DNA of 40,067 bases. Source: CAYJEO01 sp044432805. GTDB lineage: Bacteria > Bacillota_I > Bacilli_A > RF39 > UBA660. The position numbers and the translations under genes were made by a program. Below, piece after piece: positions 16,109 through 24,220 of the stretch (position 1 is the stretch's first letter; each line of letters starts with the position of its first letter). The notes below the pieces were generated by a model, which saw only the letters and a program-made list of their open reading frames with translations, had not been told where the DNA came from and ran no database searches. The stretch spans positions 1-40,067 of the forward strand of contig JAWXUI010000010.1 in assembly GCA_044432805.1 (NCBI GenBank), in the 5' to 3' direction.

Positions 16109-16690
16109 ATGGAAAAAATAGAAACATTTAATAAAGAATACACATATTTTAGAAATGAAAAATATGTAGAAAATATAAAAAAACTAGTAAATATATTACC
16201 AGATTATTTTTTTGAAGTACCAGCTTCATCAACCGGTAAATATCATCCATCATATGCATTAAATAATGGTGGTTTAGTTAGACACACAAAAGCAGCAGTT
16301 AAAATAGCAAATGACTTATTAAATAATGAAGCAATGGGACATTCATTTAATGAATTAGAAAAAGATTTAATTTTAATGGCCTTAATGTTGCATGATGGTT
16401 TAAAATCTGGAATGGAAAAATCAGAATATACAAAATTTGATCATCCGCTTTTAGTTTGTCAATATATAAAAGATAATCAAAAAATAACAACCCTAAGCGA
16501 TGGTGAAATAAAACTTATTTGTAATATGATAGAAAGTCATATGGGACAATGGAATACAAATAACTATAGTAATGTAACACTACCAAAACCTAGTAATAAA
16601 TATCAAAGGTTTGTTCACATGTGTGATTACTTAGCTAGTAGAAAGTACCTTGAAGTGCCCTTTAATGAAAATAATGATATAATAGAATAA
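16109..16690 (+). CDS. HD-domain hydrolase of unknown substrate
   Basis: A 193-residue HD-superfamily protein. Likely metal ligands are H59 (GGLVRHTKAAV), H95-D96 (LMLHDGLKSG), H144 (IESHMGQW) and D173 (HMCDYLASRKY). The domain resembles the HD part of the YhaM exoribonuclease group but there is no OB-fold, so it is a stand-alone phosphohydrolase. It starts immediately after the hemW stop, with AGGTGAG inside the end of hemW as ribosome-binding site, and precedes thyX and tmk. The neighbours suggest nucleotide metabolism, but no substrate can be read from the sequence. Confidence 0.8.
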   Translation: MEKIETFNKEYTYFRNEKYVENIKKLVNILPDYFFEVPASSTGKYHPSYALNNGGLVRHTKAAVKIANDLLNNEAMGHSFNELEKDLILMALMLHDGLKSGMEKSEYTKFDHPLLVCQYIKDNQKITTLSDGEIKLICNMIESHMGQWNTNNYSNVTLPKPSNKYQRFVHMCDYLASRKYLEVPFNENNDIIE

Positions 16691-16707
16691 GATTAGGAGA
16701 TGAATTT

Positions 16708-17493
16708 ATGAAACAAGTAAGTCCAAGTGTTTATTTATTAGCGCACACTACAGTTGTAAATAACGGAAATCCAGAAAAGATAGTAGCAGCCGCAGGGAAG
16801 CTATGTTATTCATCATCAGATATAAAAACAGTATTAGATAATTTAGATGAAGAAAAAACAAAAAAATTTGTTGATATGCTATCATCTTATGGACATCAAA
16901 GTCCTTTAGAACATATTAGTTTTACATTTGGTGTAGAAGGAATAAGTCGTGCTTGTTCTCACCAGTTAGTTCGTCATAGAATAGCATCATATTCTCAACA
17001 ATCACAAAGATATGTTGATTTAAATGAATCTTTTGCATATGTTTTACCTAGTTCACTAGAAAATAATGATCAAGCAAGAGAAATATTTGAAAATCAATTA
17101 ATAAGTGATATAGAAGCATATAAAAGTGTGTATGATAGTTTATATAATCTTTATTCAGAAGGTGTAACTGATCCAAAACAATTAGCAAAATTAAAGAAAA
17201 AAGCATTAGAAGATGCAAGAGCAGTTTTACCAAATGCTTGTGAAACAAAAATAATTTTAACAATGAATGCAAGAACTTTATTAAATTTCTTTGAAGAACG
17301 TATGTGTTTAAGAGCACAAGAAGAAATAAGAGAAGTAGCAAATATGATGTTAGATTTATGCTTAGATGTCGCCCCTAATGTATTTAAATATGCTGGACCA
17401 TCGTGTGCGTTTGGGCCTTGTAAAGAAGGCAATATGACTTGTGGAAATAAACAAAAACCAAGAGAAAAACAATTGGTAAAGGAGTATTTATGA
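16708..17493 (+). CDS. thyX: FAD-dependent thymidylate synthase
   Basis: ThyX makes dTMP from dUMP with methylene-tetrahydrofolate and FAD/NADPH, independently of ThyA and without forming dihydrofolate. The 261-residue product contains the ThyX motif RHR-x2-S-x4-S-x-R as RHRIASYSQQSQR (89-101), and also SPLEHISFTF, PNACETKIILTMNARTL and LRAQEEIR. It ends with a cysteine-rich tail (C at CAFGPC and MTCGNK) that is common in Firmicute ThyX. It starts after GATTAGGAGATGAATTT. Its TGA stop overlaps the tmk ATG (17490-17493), so the two consecutive steps of dTTP synthesis are coupled. Confidence 0.96.
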   Translation: MKQVSPSVYLLAHTTVVNNGNPEKIVAAAGKLCYSSSDIKTVLDNLDEEKTKKFVDMLSSYGHQSPLEHISFTFGVEGISRACSHQLVRHRIASYSQQSQRYVDLNESFAYVLPSSLENNDQAREIFENQLISDIEAYKSVYDSLYNLYSEGVTDPKQLAKLKKKALEDARAVLPNACETKIILTMNARTLLNFFEERMCLRAQEEIREVANMMLDLCLDVAPNVFKYAGPSCAFGPCKEGNMTCGNKQKPREKQLVKEYL

Positions 17494-18164
17494 AAGGAAA
17501 ACTTATAGTTGTAGAAGGAACAGACTGCAGTGGTAAAGAAACACAAACAAACTTACTTTTAGAAAAATTTAGAAATGAAGAAATAAAATGTGAAAAATTT
17601 TCGTTTCCAAATTATAATTCACCTACCGGAAAAATAGTAGGTGGACCTTATTTAGGAAAACAACATATTTCAGCCCCTTGGTTTCCAGAAGGTGCAAATA
17701 ATGTTGATCCATTAGTCGCATCTTTATATTATGCTGCTGATAGAAAATACAATATTGATAAAATATTATTTCTTTTAGAAAATGGTTGCAATGTAATACT
17801 TGATAGATATGTTTATTCAAACATGGCTCACCAAGGTGGAAAAGAATCAGATATAAAAAAAAGAAAAGTAATTTATGAAAAACTTAGTTCATTAGAATTT
17901 GGTTTATTAGAACTACCAGAACCAGATATAAAAGTATTTTTACACATGCCTTTTATCTATGCACTTGAATTAAAGAAAAATAGAGAAGAAGAAGCGGATC
18001 AACATGAAAGTAATGAAGAACATTTAAAAAATGCGGAAGCATCATATTTAGAAATTGCCGATTTATTTAATTTTGATTATCTTAATTGTGTAAAAGACAA
18101 CAGAATAAAAACTATTGAAGAAATAAATATTGAAGTAATGGCTTTAATAAAAAATAAACTATAA
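17490..18164 (+). CDS. tmk: Thymidylate kinase
   Basis: Phosphorylates dTMP to dTDP, the step after ThyX. The 224-residue product has a P-loop VEGTDCSGKETQT (Lys16), the DRY motif at 105-107 (LDRYVYSNMAHQ), and a C-terminal lid region with NREEEADQHE. The P-loop form with KET in place of KST, and the long PYLGKQHISAPWFPEGANNVDP insertion region, fit the variant thymidylate kinase seen in clostridia-like Firmicutes more than the E. coli form. It overlaps thyX by 4 bp, ends the hemW-HD-thyX-tmk operon and is followed by a strong terminator. Confidence 0.9.
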   Translation: MKGKLIVVEGTDCSGKETQTNLLLEKFRNEEIKCEKFSFPNYNSPTGKIVGGPYLGKQHISAPWFPEGANNVDPLVASLYYAADRKYNIDKILFLLENGCNVILDRYVYSNMAHQGGKESDIKKRKVIYEKLSSLEFGLLELPEPDIKVFLHMPFIYALELKKNREEEADQHESNEEHLKNAEASYLEIADLFNFDYLNCVKDNRIKTIEEINIEVMALIKNKL

Positions 18165-18173
18165 GAAGCAAAT

Positions 18174-18207
18174 AAAAAAACCAAGTATTTAAAATATTTG
18201 GTTTTTT
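18174..18207. terminator. Bidirectional terminator between tmk and UPF0316 gene
   Basis: AAAAAACCAA pairs with TTGGTTTTTT, with further AT pairing toward the loop. A and T runs on both sides fit termination of both convergent genes. Confidence 0.85.
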
Positions 18208-18209
18208 AT

Positions 18210-18728
18210 TTAAATATGTTTTCCATTACTAGTATATCCACCAACAATAGTAGTCGCATTTTCACTGATAATCATAGCATTTTTATCAATATTTTTAATC
18301 ATAGATACAATATCTCTTCTTTGTTTCCTACTAACCATAATCATAAGTATTTTCCTACCTTTTTCTTTTCCTTGGCCATCAATAACAGTAACAGCGTATC
18401 CATGCTCTCTGATACAATTAACGATCACTTCGCCTAAAGATTCATCAACAATACTCATAAGCATATTGCTTCCAACTGCTAATTTTTCTTCTAAATAAGA
18501 ACCTAAATAAGAACCTATTAAAGAACCAAACGCATAAAAGAAAATTTTAAGTGGGTCAGTAGCAATATCAACAATTACCACTCCAGTAACGCTTATCCAT
18601 ACAATAGATATTATAAACTGTAAAATAGCTCCAATTATTTTTTTACCATTAGCGACATATATCAATCTTATAGTCCCAAGAGCTATTTCTAAAATTTTTG
18701 ATAAGAATATAACAACGTACATTAACAT
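18210..18728 (-). CDS. UPF0316 membrane protein (DUF5698 plus DUF2179)
   Basis: A 172-residue protein with about three membrane helices in the first 85 residues (MLMYVVIFLSKILEIALG..., IGAILQFIISIVWISVTG, then a glycine-rich helix GSLIGSYLGSYLEEKL). A cytosolic domain follows, NCIREHGYAVTVIDGQGKEK with KILMIMVSRKQRRDIVSMI, typical of DUF2179. This is the UPF0316 layout (B. subtilis YebE type). The function is unknown. DUF2179 domains are often linked to nucleotide or ligand sensing. Start ATG at 18728 follows GGAGTGATATACT. It is divergent from hrcA, and a perfect inverted repeat overlaps its promoter region. Confidence 0.85.
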   Translation of the reverse strand: MLMYVVIFLSKILEIALGTIRLIYVANGKKIIGAILQFIISIVWISVTGVVIVDIATDPLKIFFYAFGSLIGSYLGSYLEEKLAVGSNMLMSIVDESLGEVIVNCIREHGYAVTVIDGQGKEKGRKILMIMVSRKQRRDIVSMIKNIDKNAMIISENATTIVGGYTSNGKHI

Positions 18729-18741
18729 AGTATATCACTCC

Positions 18742-18768
18742 TATAATAATTATATCATAATTATTATA
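18742..18768. repeat. Perfect 12-bp inverted repeat upstream of the UPF0316 gene
   Basis: TATAATAATTAT at 18742-18753 is repeated in reverse complement at 18757-18768 with a 3-bp spacer. On the minus strand the distal arm supplies a TATAAT box and the proximal arm ends at the GGAG ribosome-binding site. It could be an operator or an mRNA hairpin. Confidence 0.6.
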
Positions 18769-18808
18769 AAAAATATTATTTATGAAAATTAAGTGAAAAA
18801 AGTAATTT

Positions 18809-18835
18809 TTAGCACTCGATAGTTGACTTTGCTAA
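18809..18835 (+). promoter_or_regulatory. CIRCE operator 1 (degenerate right half)
   Basis: A perfect left half TTAGCACTC (18809-18817), 9-bp spacer, and CTTTGCTAA (18827-18835), which keeps TGCTAA of the consensus GAGTGCTAA. It overlaps the -35 box of the hrcA promoter, a position suited to repression by HrcA. Confidence 0.7.
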
Positions 18836-18851
18836 TTCGTAGGTATATAAT
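18823..18851 (+). promoter_or_regulatory. Sigma-A promoter of the hrcA operon
   Basis: TTGACT (18823-18828), a 17-bp spacer and TATAAT (18846-18851). It lies between and partly within two CIRCE elements. Confidence 0.85.
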
Positions 18852-18855
18852 TGTT

Positions 18856-18882
18856 TTAGCACTCATATAATAATAGTGCTAG
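18856..18882 (+). promoter_or_regulatory. CIRCE operator 2
   Basis: TTAGCACTC (18856-18864), a 9-bp spacer and TAGTGCTAG (18874-18882), differing from the consensus right half only at its two ends. It covers the transcription start region just downstream of the -10 box and lies before the hrcA ribosome-binding site. Confidence 0.9.
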
Positions 18883-18898
18883 CAAAGGCAGGTGAATG

Positions 18899-19885
18899 AT
18901 GCTAAATAGTCGACAAAGCGAATTATTAAAATTAATAGTTGAAGACTACATAAAAACAGTAAAACCTGTAAGTTCAAGTTCATTATGTAAAATATTGAAA
19001 TGTTCAAGCGCTACAGTAAGAAGTGAAATGAGTTATTTAGAAGAAATAAAACTTTTAGAAAAAACGCATACCTCATCTGGAAGAATTCCAAGTGAAAAAG
19101 GATATAGATACTATGTAGATAACATTATGCAACCAAGCGAATTAAATGGTGAAGAAATGTTAAAATTACAAACAATATTTAAAAATAATTCTTTGATTTT
19201 ATCCGATGCTATATTAAAAAGTATGGAAATAATTAGTCAATTAACTAATTATACAGCAGTTGTTTTAGGAACTAATTCAAAAGATAATAAAATTAGCAAA
19301 GTAGAAGCAGTGCCATTAAATGATTCACAAATTTTAGCAATTATAGTAACTGATAAAGGACATATTGAACACAAAAATATAACAACAAGTGAAAAAGTAA
19401 GTGTAGAAGAAATTAAAAAAACAGTTGATTTAATAAATAAATTAATTGTAGGAACACCACTTGACGAAGTAAATATGAAATTAGAATTTGAAGTAAAACC
19501 AGTAATTGGTAAATATATTACACAACACGTCGCATTATATAATGCATTTTATAGCGCATTTAATGATTTTGCTAACGAATCAAATATCAAAGTCAACGGA
19601 ACAACTAATATATTAATGCAACCCGAATTTAATAATGTTGATAAAATAAGAGAAATTGTTTCTAAATTTGATAATGAAGAAATGGTTAAAAGCATAAAAG
19701 AAGAAGGAAATGGGGTAAATATTTACATTGGATCTGAAAATGAATTTGACAGAGATGTTGCAATTATAAAAACAAAATATAACATAAATGGAGAAGAAGG
19801 AACGATTGCTTTAATTGGCCCAAAAAGAATGGAATATCAAAGAGCAACATCACTTCTAAACTATATATTAGATAATTTAAAATAG
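18899..19885 (+). CDS. hrcA: Heat-inducible transcription repressor HrcA
   Basis: HrcA binds CIRCE elements and represses class I heat-shock genes, and its activity depends on GroEL. The 328-residue product has the N-terminal winged helix (LNSRQSELLKLIVEDYI, SSATVRSEMSYLEE) followed by the signature THTSSGRIPSEKGYRYYVD, a GAF-like middle domain, and the C-terminal IALIGPKRMEYQRATSLLNYI. ATG 18899 is preferred over ATG 18896, which is too close to AGGTGA. It is the first gene of hrcA-grpE-dnaK-pepF-dnaJ and is autoregulated through the two CIRCE sites. Confidence 0.97.
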   Translation: MLNSRQSELLKLIVEDYIKTVKPVSSSSLCKILKCSSATVRSEMSYLEEIKLLEKTHTSSGRIPSEKGYRYYVDNIMQPSELNGEEMLKLQTIFKNNSLILSDAILKSMEIISQLTNYTAVVLGTNSKDNKISKVEAVPLNDSQILAIIVTDKGHIEHKNITTSEKVSVEEIKKTVDLINKLIVGTPLDEVNMKLEFEVKPVIGKYITQHVALYNAFYSAFNDFANESNIKVNGTTNILMQPEFNNVDKIREIVSKFDNEEMVKSIKEEGNGVNIYIGSENEFDRDVAIIKTKYNINGEEGTIALIGPKRMEYQRATSLLNYILDNLK

Positions 19886-19892
19886 GAGGATT

Positions 19893-20552
19893 ATGGAAAA
19901 AGAAAAAAACTGCACTTGCAATGAATGTGAATGCACACCAGAAGAAAATTGTGGATGTATGGAATCCGATAAAGAATGCAGTTGCAACGAATGTGAATGT
20001 ACACCAGAAGAAAATTGTGGATGCATAAAAGAAGAAACTTGCAAATGTAATGATAAAAAAGCAAAAAAAGAAAAGAAAAACAAAAAAAATGATCAAACAC
20101 AAATAATTGAAAAATTAAATTTTTTAAATAAAGAATACGAAGAAAAAGCTCTAAGAGCTCAAGCCGAACTTATTAATTATCGTAAAAGAAAAGACGAAGA
20201 AATGAGTAGAATGTATAAATACGCATCAGAAGATGTTATAAAAGAAATTTTACCAACAATCGATAACTTTGAAAGAGCGATTTTATTAGATGATGCAAAT
20301 TTAACTGATGAATTATCAAAATTCTTATCAGGATTTAAAATGATATATGCATCACTTAAAAATGTTTTAGATAAATATGAAGTAAAAGCAATAGATTCAA
20401 CTGAAGTTGAATTTGATCCTTCTATCCATCAAGCAGTATTAACTGAAAAAATTGATGGAATGGAAAGTGGAAAAATAATTGATATCCTACAAAAAGGATA
20501 TATGTTAAAAGATAAAGTGATACGTCCAGCAATGGTTAAAGTATCAGAATAA
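19893..20552 (+). CDS. grpE: GrpE nucleotide-exchange factor with cysteine-rich N-terminal extension
   Basis: GrpE releases ADP from DnaK. Residues about 67-219 are the normal GrpE part: a long coiled coil (KEYEEKALRAQAELINYRKRKDEE), then LPTIDNFERAI and the beta domain ending VLQKGYMLKD-like (ILQKGYMLKDKVIRPAMVKVSE). The first 52 residues are unusual. They hold 14 cysteines (7, 9, 12, 14, 20, 22, 29, 31, 34, 36, 42, 44, 50, 52) in two 22-residue repeats of C-x-CNECECTPEENCGC, followed by a lysine-rich linker. This looks like a metal-binding or redox tail. It starts 7 bp after hrcA with AGGAGG. Confidence 0.95.
   Translation: MEKEKNCTCNECECTPEENCGCMESDKECSCNECECTPEENCGCIKEETCKCNDKKAKKEKKNKKNDQTQIIEKLNFLNKEYEEKALRAQAELINYRKRKDEEMSRMYKYASEDVIKEILPTIDNFERAILLDDANLTDELSKFLSGFKMIYASLKNVLDKYEVKAIDSTEVEFDPSIHQAVLTEKIDGMESGKIIDILQKGYMLKDKVIRPAMVKVSE
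19911..20039 (+). repeat. 66-bp tandem repeat encoding the GrpE cysteine-rich units
   Basis: Two in-frame copies (19911-19976 and from 19977) encode near-identical 16-residue cysteine cores followed by variable acidic linkers. The nucleotide copies differ mainly at third codon positions, which suggests an old duplication kept by selection on the protein. Confidence 0.8.
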
Positions 20553-20565
20553 AGGAGAGAAAATT

Positions 20566-22374
20566 ATGTCAAAAACAATAGGAATAGATTTAGGTACAAC
20601 AAATTCATGTGTATCTGTATTTGAAGGTGGAGAAGCTAAAGTAATAGCAAATGCTGAAGGACTAAGAACTACAGCATCTGTAGTTGCATTTAAAAACGGA
20701 GAAATTATCGTTGGTCAAAAAGCAAAAAACCAAGCAATTACAAACCCAGATACAATTTCATCAGTTAAAAGATTGATGGGAACTAAGAAAAAAGTAAAAG
20801 CAAATGGTAAAGATTATACACCAGAAGAAATAAGTGCAATGATCTTAACTAATTTAAAAGAAACAGCTGAAAGTTATTTAGGAAGTAAAGTAACAAAAGC
20901 CGTAATTACAGTTCCAGCATACTTTAATGATGCAGAACGTCAAGCAACTAAAAATGCTGGTAAAATCGCAGGTTTAGAAGTTGAAAGAATTATAAACGAA
21001 CCAACAGCAGCAGCGCTTGCTTATGGTTTAGAAAAACAAGATAAAACTGAACAAATATTAGTTTATGATTTAGGTGGAGGAACATTTGACGTTTCTGTAT
21101 TAGAAATCGGAGATGGAGTATTTGAAGTTAAATCTACAAGTGGTAACAACAAATTAGGTGGAGATGACTTTGACCAAGTTGTAATGGATCACTTAGTTGC
21201 TGAATTCAAAAAAGAATCTTCAGTTGATTTATCAAAAGATAAAATGGCTATGCAAAGAGTAAAAGAAGCAGCTGAAAAAGCTAAAAAAGATTTAAGTGGA
21301 ATGAATCAAACAGAAGTATCATTACCATTTATTACTCAAGGAAGCGATGGACCATTACATTTAAATGTTAATTTAACAAAAGCTAAATTTGAAGAATTAA
21401 TTCATGAATTAGTAGAAAAAACAAGAAAACCAGTAAGAGATGCATTAAAAGAAGCTGGATTAAAAGCAAGTGATGTTGACAAAGTATTATTAGTAGGTGG
21501 ATCAACTCGTATTCCTTGCGTTCAAGAATTAGTAAAAGCAGAATTAAAATGCGAACCATCAAAAGAAGTAAATCCAGATGAAGTTGTAGCAATGGGGGCT
21601 GCTATTCAAGGTGGAGTACTTACAGGAGATGTAAATGATGTTGTATTATTAGATGTAACACCATTATCACTTGGAATTGAAACAATGGGTGGAGTATTTA
21701 ATATATTAATCCCTAGAAACACAACTATTCCAACATCAAAATCTCAAGTTTACTCAACAGCAGCAGATAATCAACCAGCTGCAGACATTCATATTTTACA
21801 AGGTGAACGTCCAATGGCTGCTGATAATAAAACACTAGGAAATTTCCAAATTCAAATTCCACCAGCGCCAAGAGGAGTACCTCAAATAGAAGTATCTTTT
21901 GACATTGATGCTAACGGTATTGTTAATGTTAAAGCAAAAGACTTAGGAACTGGTAAAGAAAATTCAATTACTATTACATCTTCAACATCATTATCAGATG
22001 ATGAAATAGATAAAATGGTAAAAGAAGCAGAAGCAAATAAAGAAGCTGATGAAGCAAGAAAAGCTGAAGCTGATACTGTAAATGAAGCTGAACAAACTAT
22101 TTTCCAAACTAAAAAAGCAATAAAAGATTTAGGTGATAAAATAGAAGATGCAGACAAAGAAAAAGCAGAAGAAGCAATTAAAGAATTAGAAAGTGCTTTA
22201 GAAGAAAAAGATATGGATTTAATTAAAGAAAAAACAGAAAAATTATCTGAAAGTACTATGGCTTTAGGAGCTAAATTATATGAAAATTTAAATAAAGAAT
22301 CTGCTGAAAACAATGAATCAGAAGCAAGTGAATCTGACGAAAAAGTAATGGATGCTGATTACGAAGAAAAATAA
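20566..22374 (+). CDS. dnaK: Chaperone DnaK (Hsp70)
   Basis: The 602-residue Hsp70 carries GIDLGTTNSCV (phosphate loop 1), YDLGGGTFDVSVLEIGDGVFEV (phosphate 2 region, split here by function), LVGGSTRIP (adenosine), the linker DVVLLDVTPLSLG, and a substrate-binding domain. The C-terminus is acidic (ASESDEKVMDADYEEK). It lacks the insert in the ATPase domain found in Gram-negative DnaK, as expected for a Firmicute. ATG 20566 follows AAAGGAGAGAAAATT. It works with GrpE upstream and DnaJ at 24221, and is under HrcA control. Confidence 0.98.
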   Translation: MSKTIGIDLGTTNSCVSVFEGGEAKVIANAEGLRTTASVVAFKNGEIIVGQKAKNQAITNPDTISSVKRLMGTKKKVKANGKDYTPEEISAMILTNLKETAESYLGSKVTKAVITVPAYFNDAERQATKNAGKIAGLEVERIINEPTAAALAYGLEKQDKTEQILVYDLGGGTFDVSVLEIGDGVFEVKSTSGNNKLGGDDFDQVVMDHLVAEFKKESSVDLSKDKMAMQRVKEAAEKAKKDLSGMNQTEVSLPFITQGSDGPLHLNVNLTKAKFEELIHELVEKTRKPVRDALKEAGLKASDVDKVLLVGGSTRIPCVQELVKAELKCEPSKEVNPDEVVAMGAAIQGGVLTGDVNDVVLLDVTPLSLGIETMGGVFNILIPRNTTIPTSKSQVYSTAADNQPAADIHILQGERPMAADNKTLGNFQIQIPPAPRGVPQIEVSFDIDANGIVNVKAKDLGTGKENSITITSSTSLSDDEIDKMVKEAEANKEADEARKAEADTVNEAEQTIFQTKKAIKDLGDKIEDADKEKAEEAIKELESALEEKDMDLIKEKTEKLSESTMALGAKLYENLNKESAENNESEASESDEKVMDADYEEK

Positions 22375-22380
22375 GAATAC

Positions 22381-22410
22381 AAGTTCTAGTTAGCTAGAAC
22401 TTATATTTTT
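22381..22410 (+). terminator. Hairpin after dnaK (probable attenuating terminator)
   Basis: A perfect 9-bp stem AAGTTCTAG/CTAGAACTT (22381-22389, 22394-22402) with a TTAG loop, then ATATTTTT. Being inside the hsp operon, it may set the dnaK to pepF/dnaJ ratio. Confidence 0.75.
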
Positions 22411-22423
22411 AATAAGGAGAAAT

Positions 22424-24211
22424 ATGGCTAAACAATTAACTAGAGAAGAAGTAAGTGATGAATATAAATGGGATTTAACACCTATTTATAAAGATGTAGA
22501 TGAATTTAATAAACATTTTTTAAAAACTGAAAAGTTAGTATTAGAAGTAAGTGATTATAAAGGAAAAATAATCACTTCTTCTGATAATATATTAAAATAT
22601 TTAGAATATGATATGAATGTTTCTAGGCAATTATCAAGATTATATTATTATGCACATCTTAATAGTGATGCGGATACTCAAGATATTTTATATCAAGAAT
22701 TATCTGGGAGAGTTACTAATTTATTCACTAAATATGATGAATTATCTGCATTTGTCGGACCAGAATTTTTAACAATAAATGTAGAAACAATGAAAGATTA
22801 CATAAAAGAAAATGAAAAGTTAAAGGCTCACGAATTTAACTTATTAAATATTTATCGCTATGTAGATCATACTTTGTCAGAAAGTGAAGAAGAATTATTA
22901 ACAAACTTTACACAAACAGCTGGGTCTGCAAGTGAAATATATGATGCTTTAACTAATACTGACATTAAATTTCCAAATATAACAGATGAAAAAGGAAACG
23001 AAGTTGAGTTAACAGAAAGTAATTACTCGGTTTATTTAAGATCTAAAAATAGAAGTGTTAGAGAATCTGCATTTAAAAGTTTGTTAACAACATATAATAA
23101 ATATAAAACAACTCTATCATCTACATTAAAAGGTCAAATAGAAGCACTATGTACAACGGCTAAAGTAAGAAAATATAAATCTAGCTTAGAAGCATCTTTA
23201 TATAGTGATGAAGTTCCCGTAGATGTTTATAATAATTTAATAAAAACAGTAAATGAAAATTTAGATATAATTCATGATTATTACAAAACAAAAAAAGAAT
23301 GCTTAAATTTACCTGAAATGCATATTTATGATTTGTATGTAGACTTAGTTGATGAAATTGATAAAACATATTCTGTAGAAGAAGCAAAAAAATTAATTTT
23401 AGAAGCATGTGCACCATTAGGTGAAGATTATATTGAAATACTAAATAAAGCATTTGATGAAAAATGGATTGATTTTTATAATAACAAATCTAAAAGAACA
23501 GGTGCATATTCATCAGGATTTTATGATACTAATCCATATATATTATTAAACTTTGAATCAAAATTTGATGATGTATCTACAATGGCTCACGAACTAGGGC
23601 ATTCACTTCACTCATATTATTCAAAAGAACAAGAATATCAAAACTCTTCATACACTATTTTTGTAGCAGAAGTAGCATCATTAACAAATGAATTATTACT
23701 TTACTATAGTATTTTAAATAAAACAAAAGATAAAAAAGAAAAAAAATATGTTTTAAACTACTTAATGGAGTTATATAAATCAACTATTTATAGACAAGTA
23801 ATGTTTGCTGAATTTGAAAGAGATATTCATAAAGATAAAGAAAATGGTGAAATATTAACAAGCCAATTTTTATCTGATAAATATTATAAATTAAATAAAA
23901 AATATTATGGAGAAAATGTTTTAGTTGATGATGAATTAAAAAATGAATGGATGAGAATACCTCATTTCTATTATGATTTTTATATGTATAAATACGCTGT
24001 TGGTTTAGCGTGTGCAAGTGATATTGTAAAAAGAATTTTAGAAAACAAAGAAAACTCTTTAGAAGATTACAAAAATTTCTTAAAATCAGGTGGAAGTGAT
24101 TCACCAATAAACTTACTTAAAAAAGCTGGAATTGATGTAACAAATCAAGACTATGTAAAAAGTGCATTAGACATGTTTAAAGACTTAATTGAACAATTTA
24201 AAAATTTATAA
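22424..24211 (+). CDS. pepF: Oligoendopeptidase F (M3 zinc metallopeptidase)
   Basis: A 595-residue M3B peptidase that cleaves short oligopeptides in the cytosol. It has the N-terminal EYKWDLTPIYKD signature of PepF, and the zinc motif HELGH at 389-393 (STMAHELGHSLHSYY) with the third ligand in the downstream VAEVASLTNELLL. The C-terminal part has YKYAVGLACASDIVKRIL. No signal peptide. It lies between dnaK (50 bp upstream, past a hairpin) and dnaJ (9 bp downstream), an unusual place for pepF. It starts after AAGGAGAAAT. Confidence 0.93.
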   Translation: MAKQLTREEVSDEYKWDLTPIYKDVDEFNKHFLKTEKLVLEVSDYKGKIITSSDNILKYLEYDMNVSRQLSRLYYYAHLNSDADTQDILYQELSGRVTNLFTKYDELSAFVGPEFLTINVETMKDYIKENEKLKAHEFNLLNIYRYVDHTLSESEEELLTNFTQTAGSASEIYDALTNTDIKFPNITDEKGNEVELTESNYSVYLRSKNRSVRESAFKSLLTTYNKYKTTLSSTLKGQIEALCTTAKVRKYKSSLEASLYSDEVPVDVYNNLIKTVNENLDIIHDYYKTKKECLNLPEMHIYDLYVDLVDEIDKTYSVEEAKKLILEACAPLGEDYIEILNKAFDEKWIDFYNNKSKRTGAYSSGFYDTNPYILLNFESKFDDVSTMAHELGHSLHSYYSKEQEYQNSSYTIFVAEVASLTNELLLYYSILNKTKDKKEKKYVLNYLMELYKSTIYRQVMFAEFERDIHKDKENGEILTSQFLSDKYYKLNKKYYGENVLVDDELKNEWMRIPHFYYDFYMYKYAVGLACASDIVKRILENKENSLEDYKNFLKSGGSDSPINLLKKAGIDVTNQDYVKSALDMFKDLIEQFKNL

Positions 24212-24220
24212 AGGAGAAGT

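Noticed and set aside
18198..18437. Plus-strand 79-codon frame after tmk
   Set aside because: It is asparagine/serine-rich antisense of the UPF0316 gene, and begins inside the bidirectional terminator.
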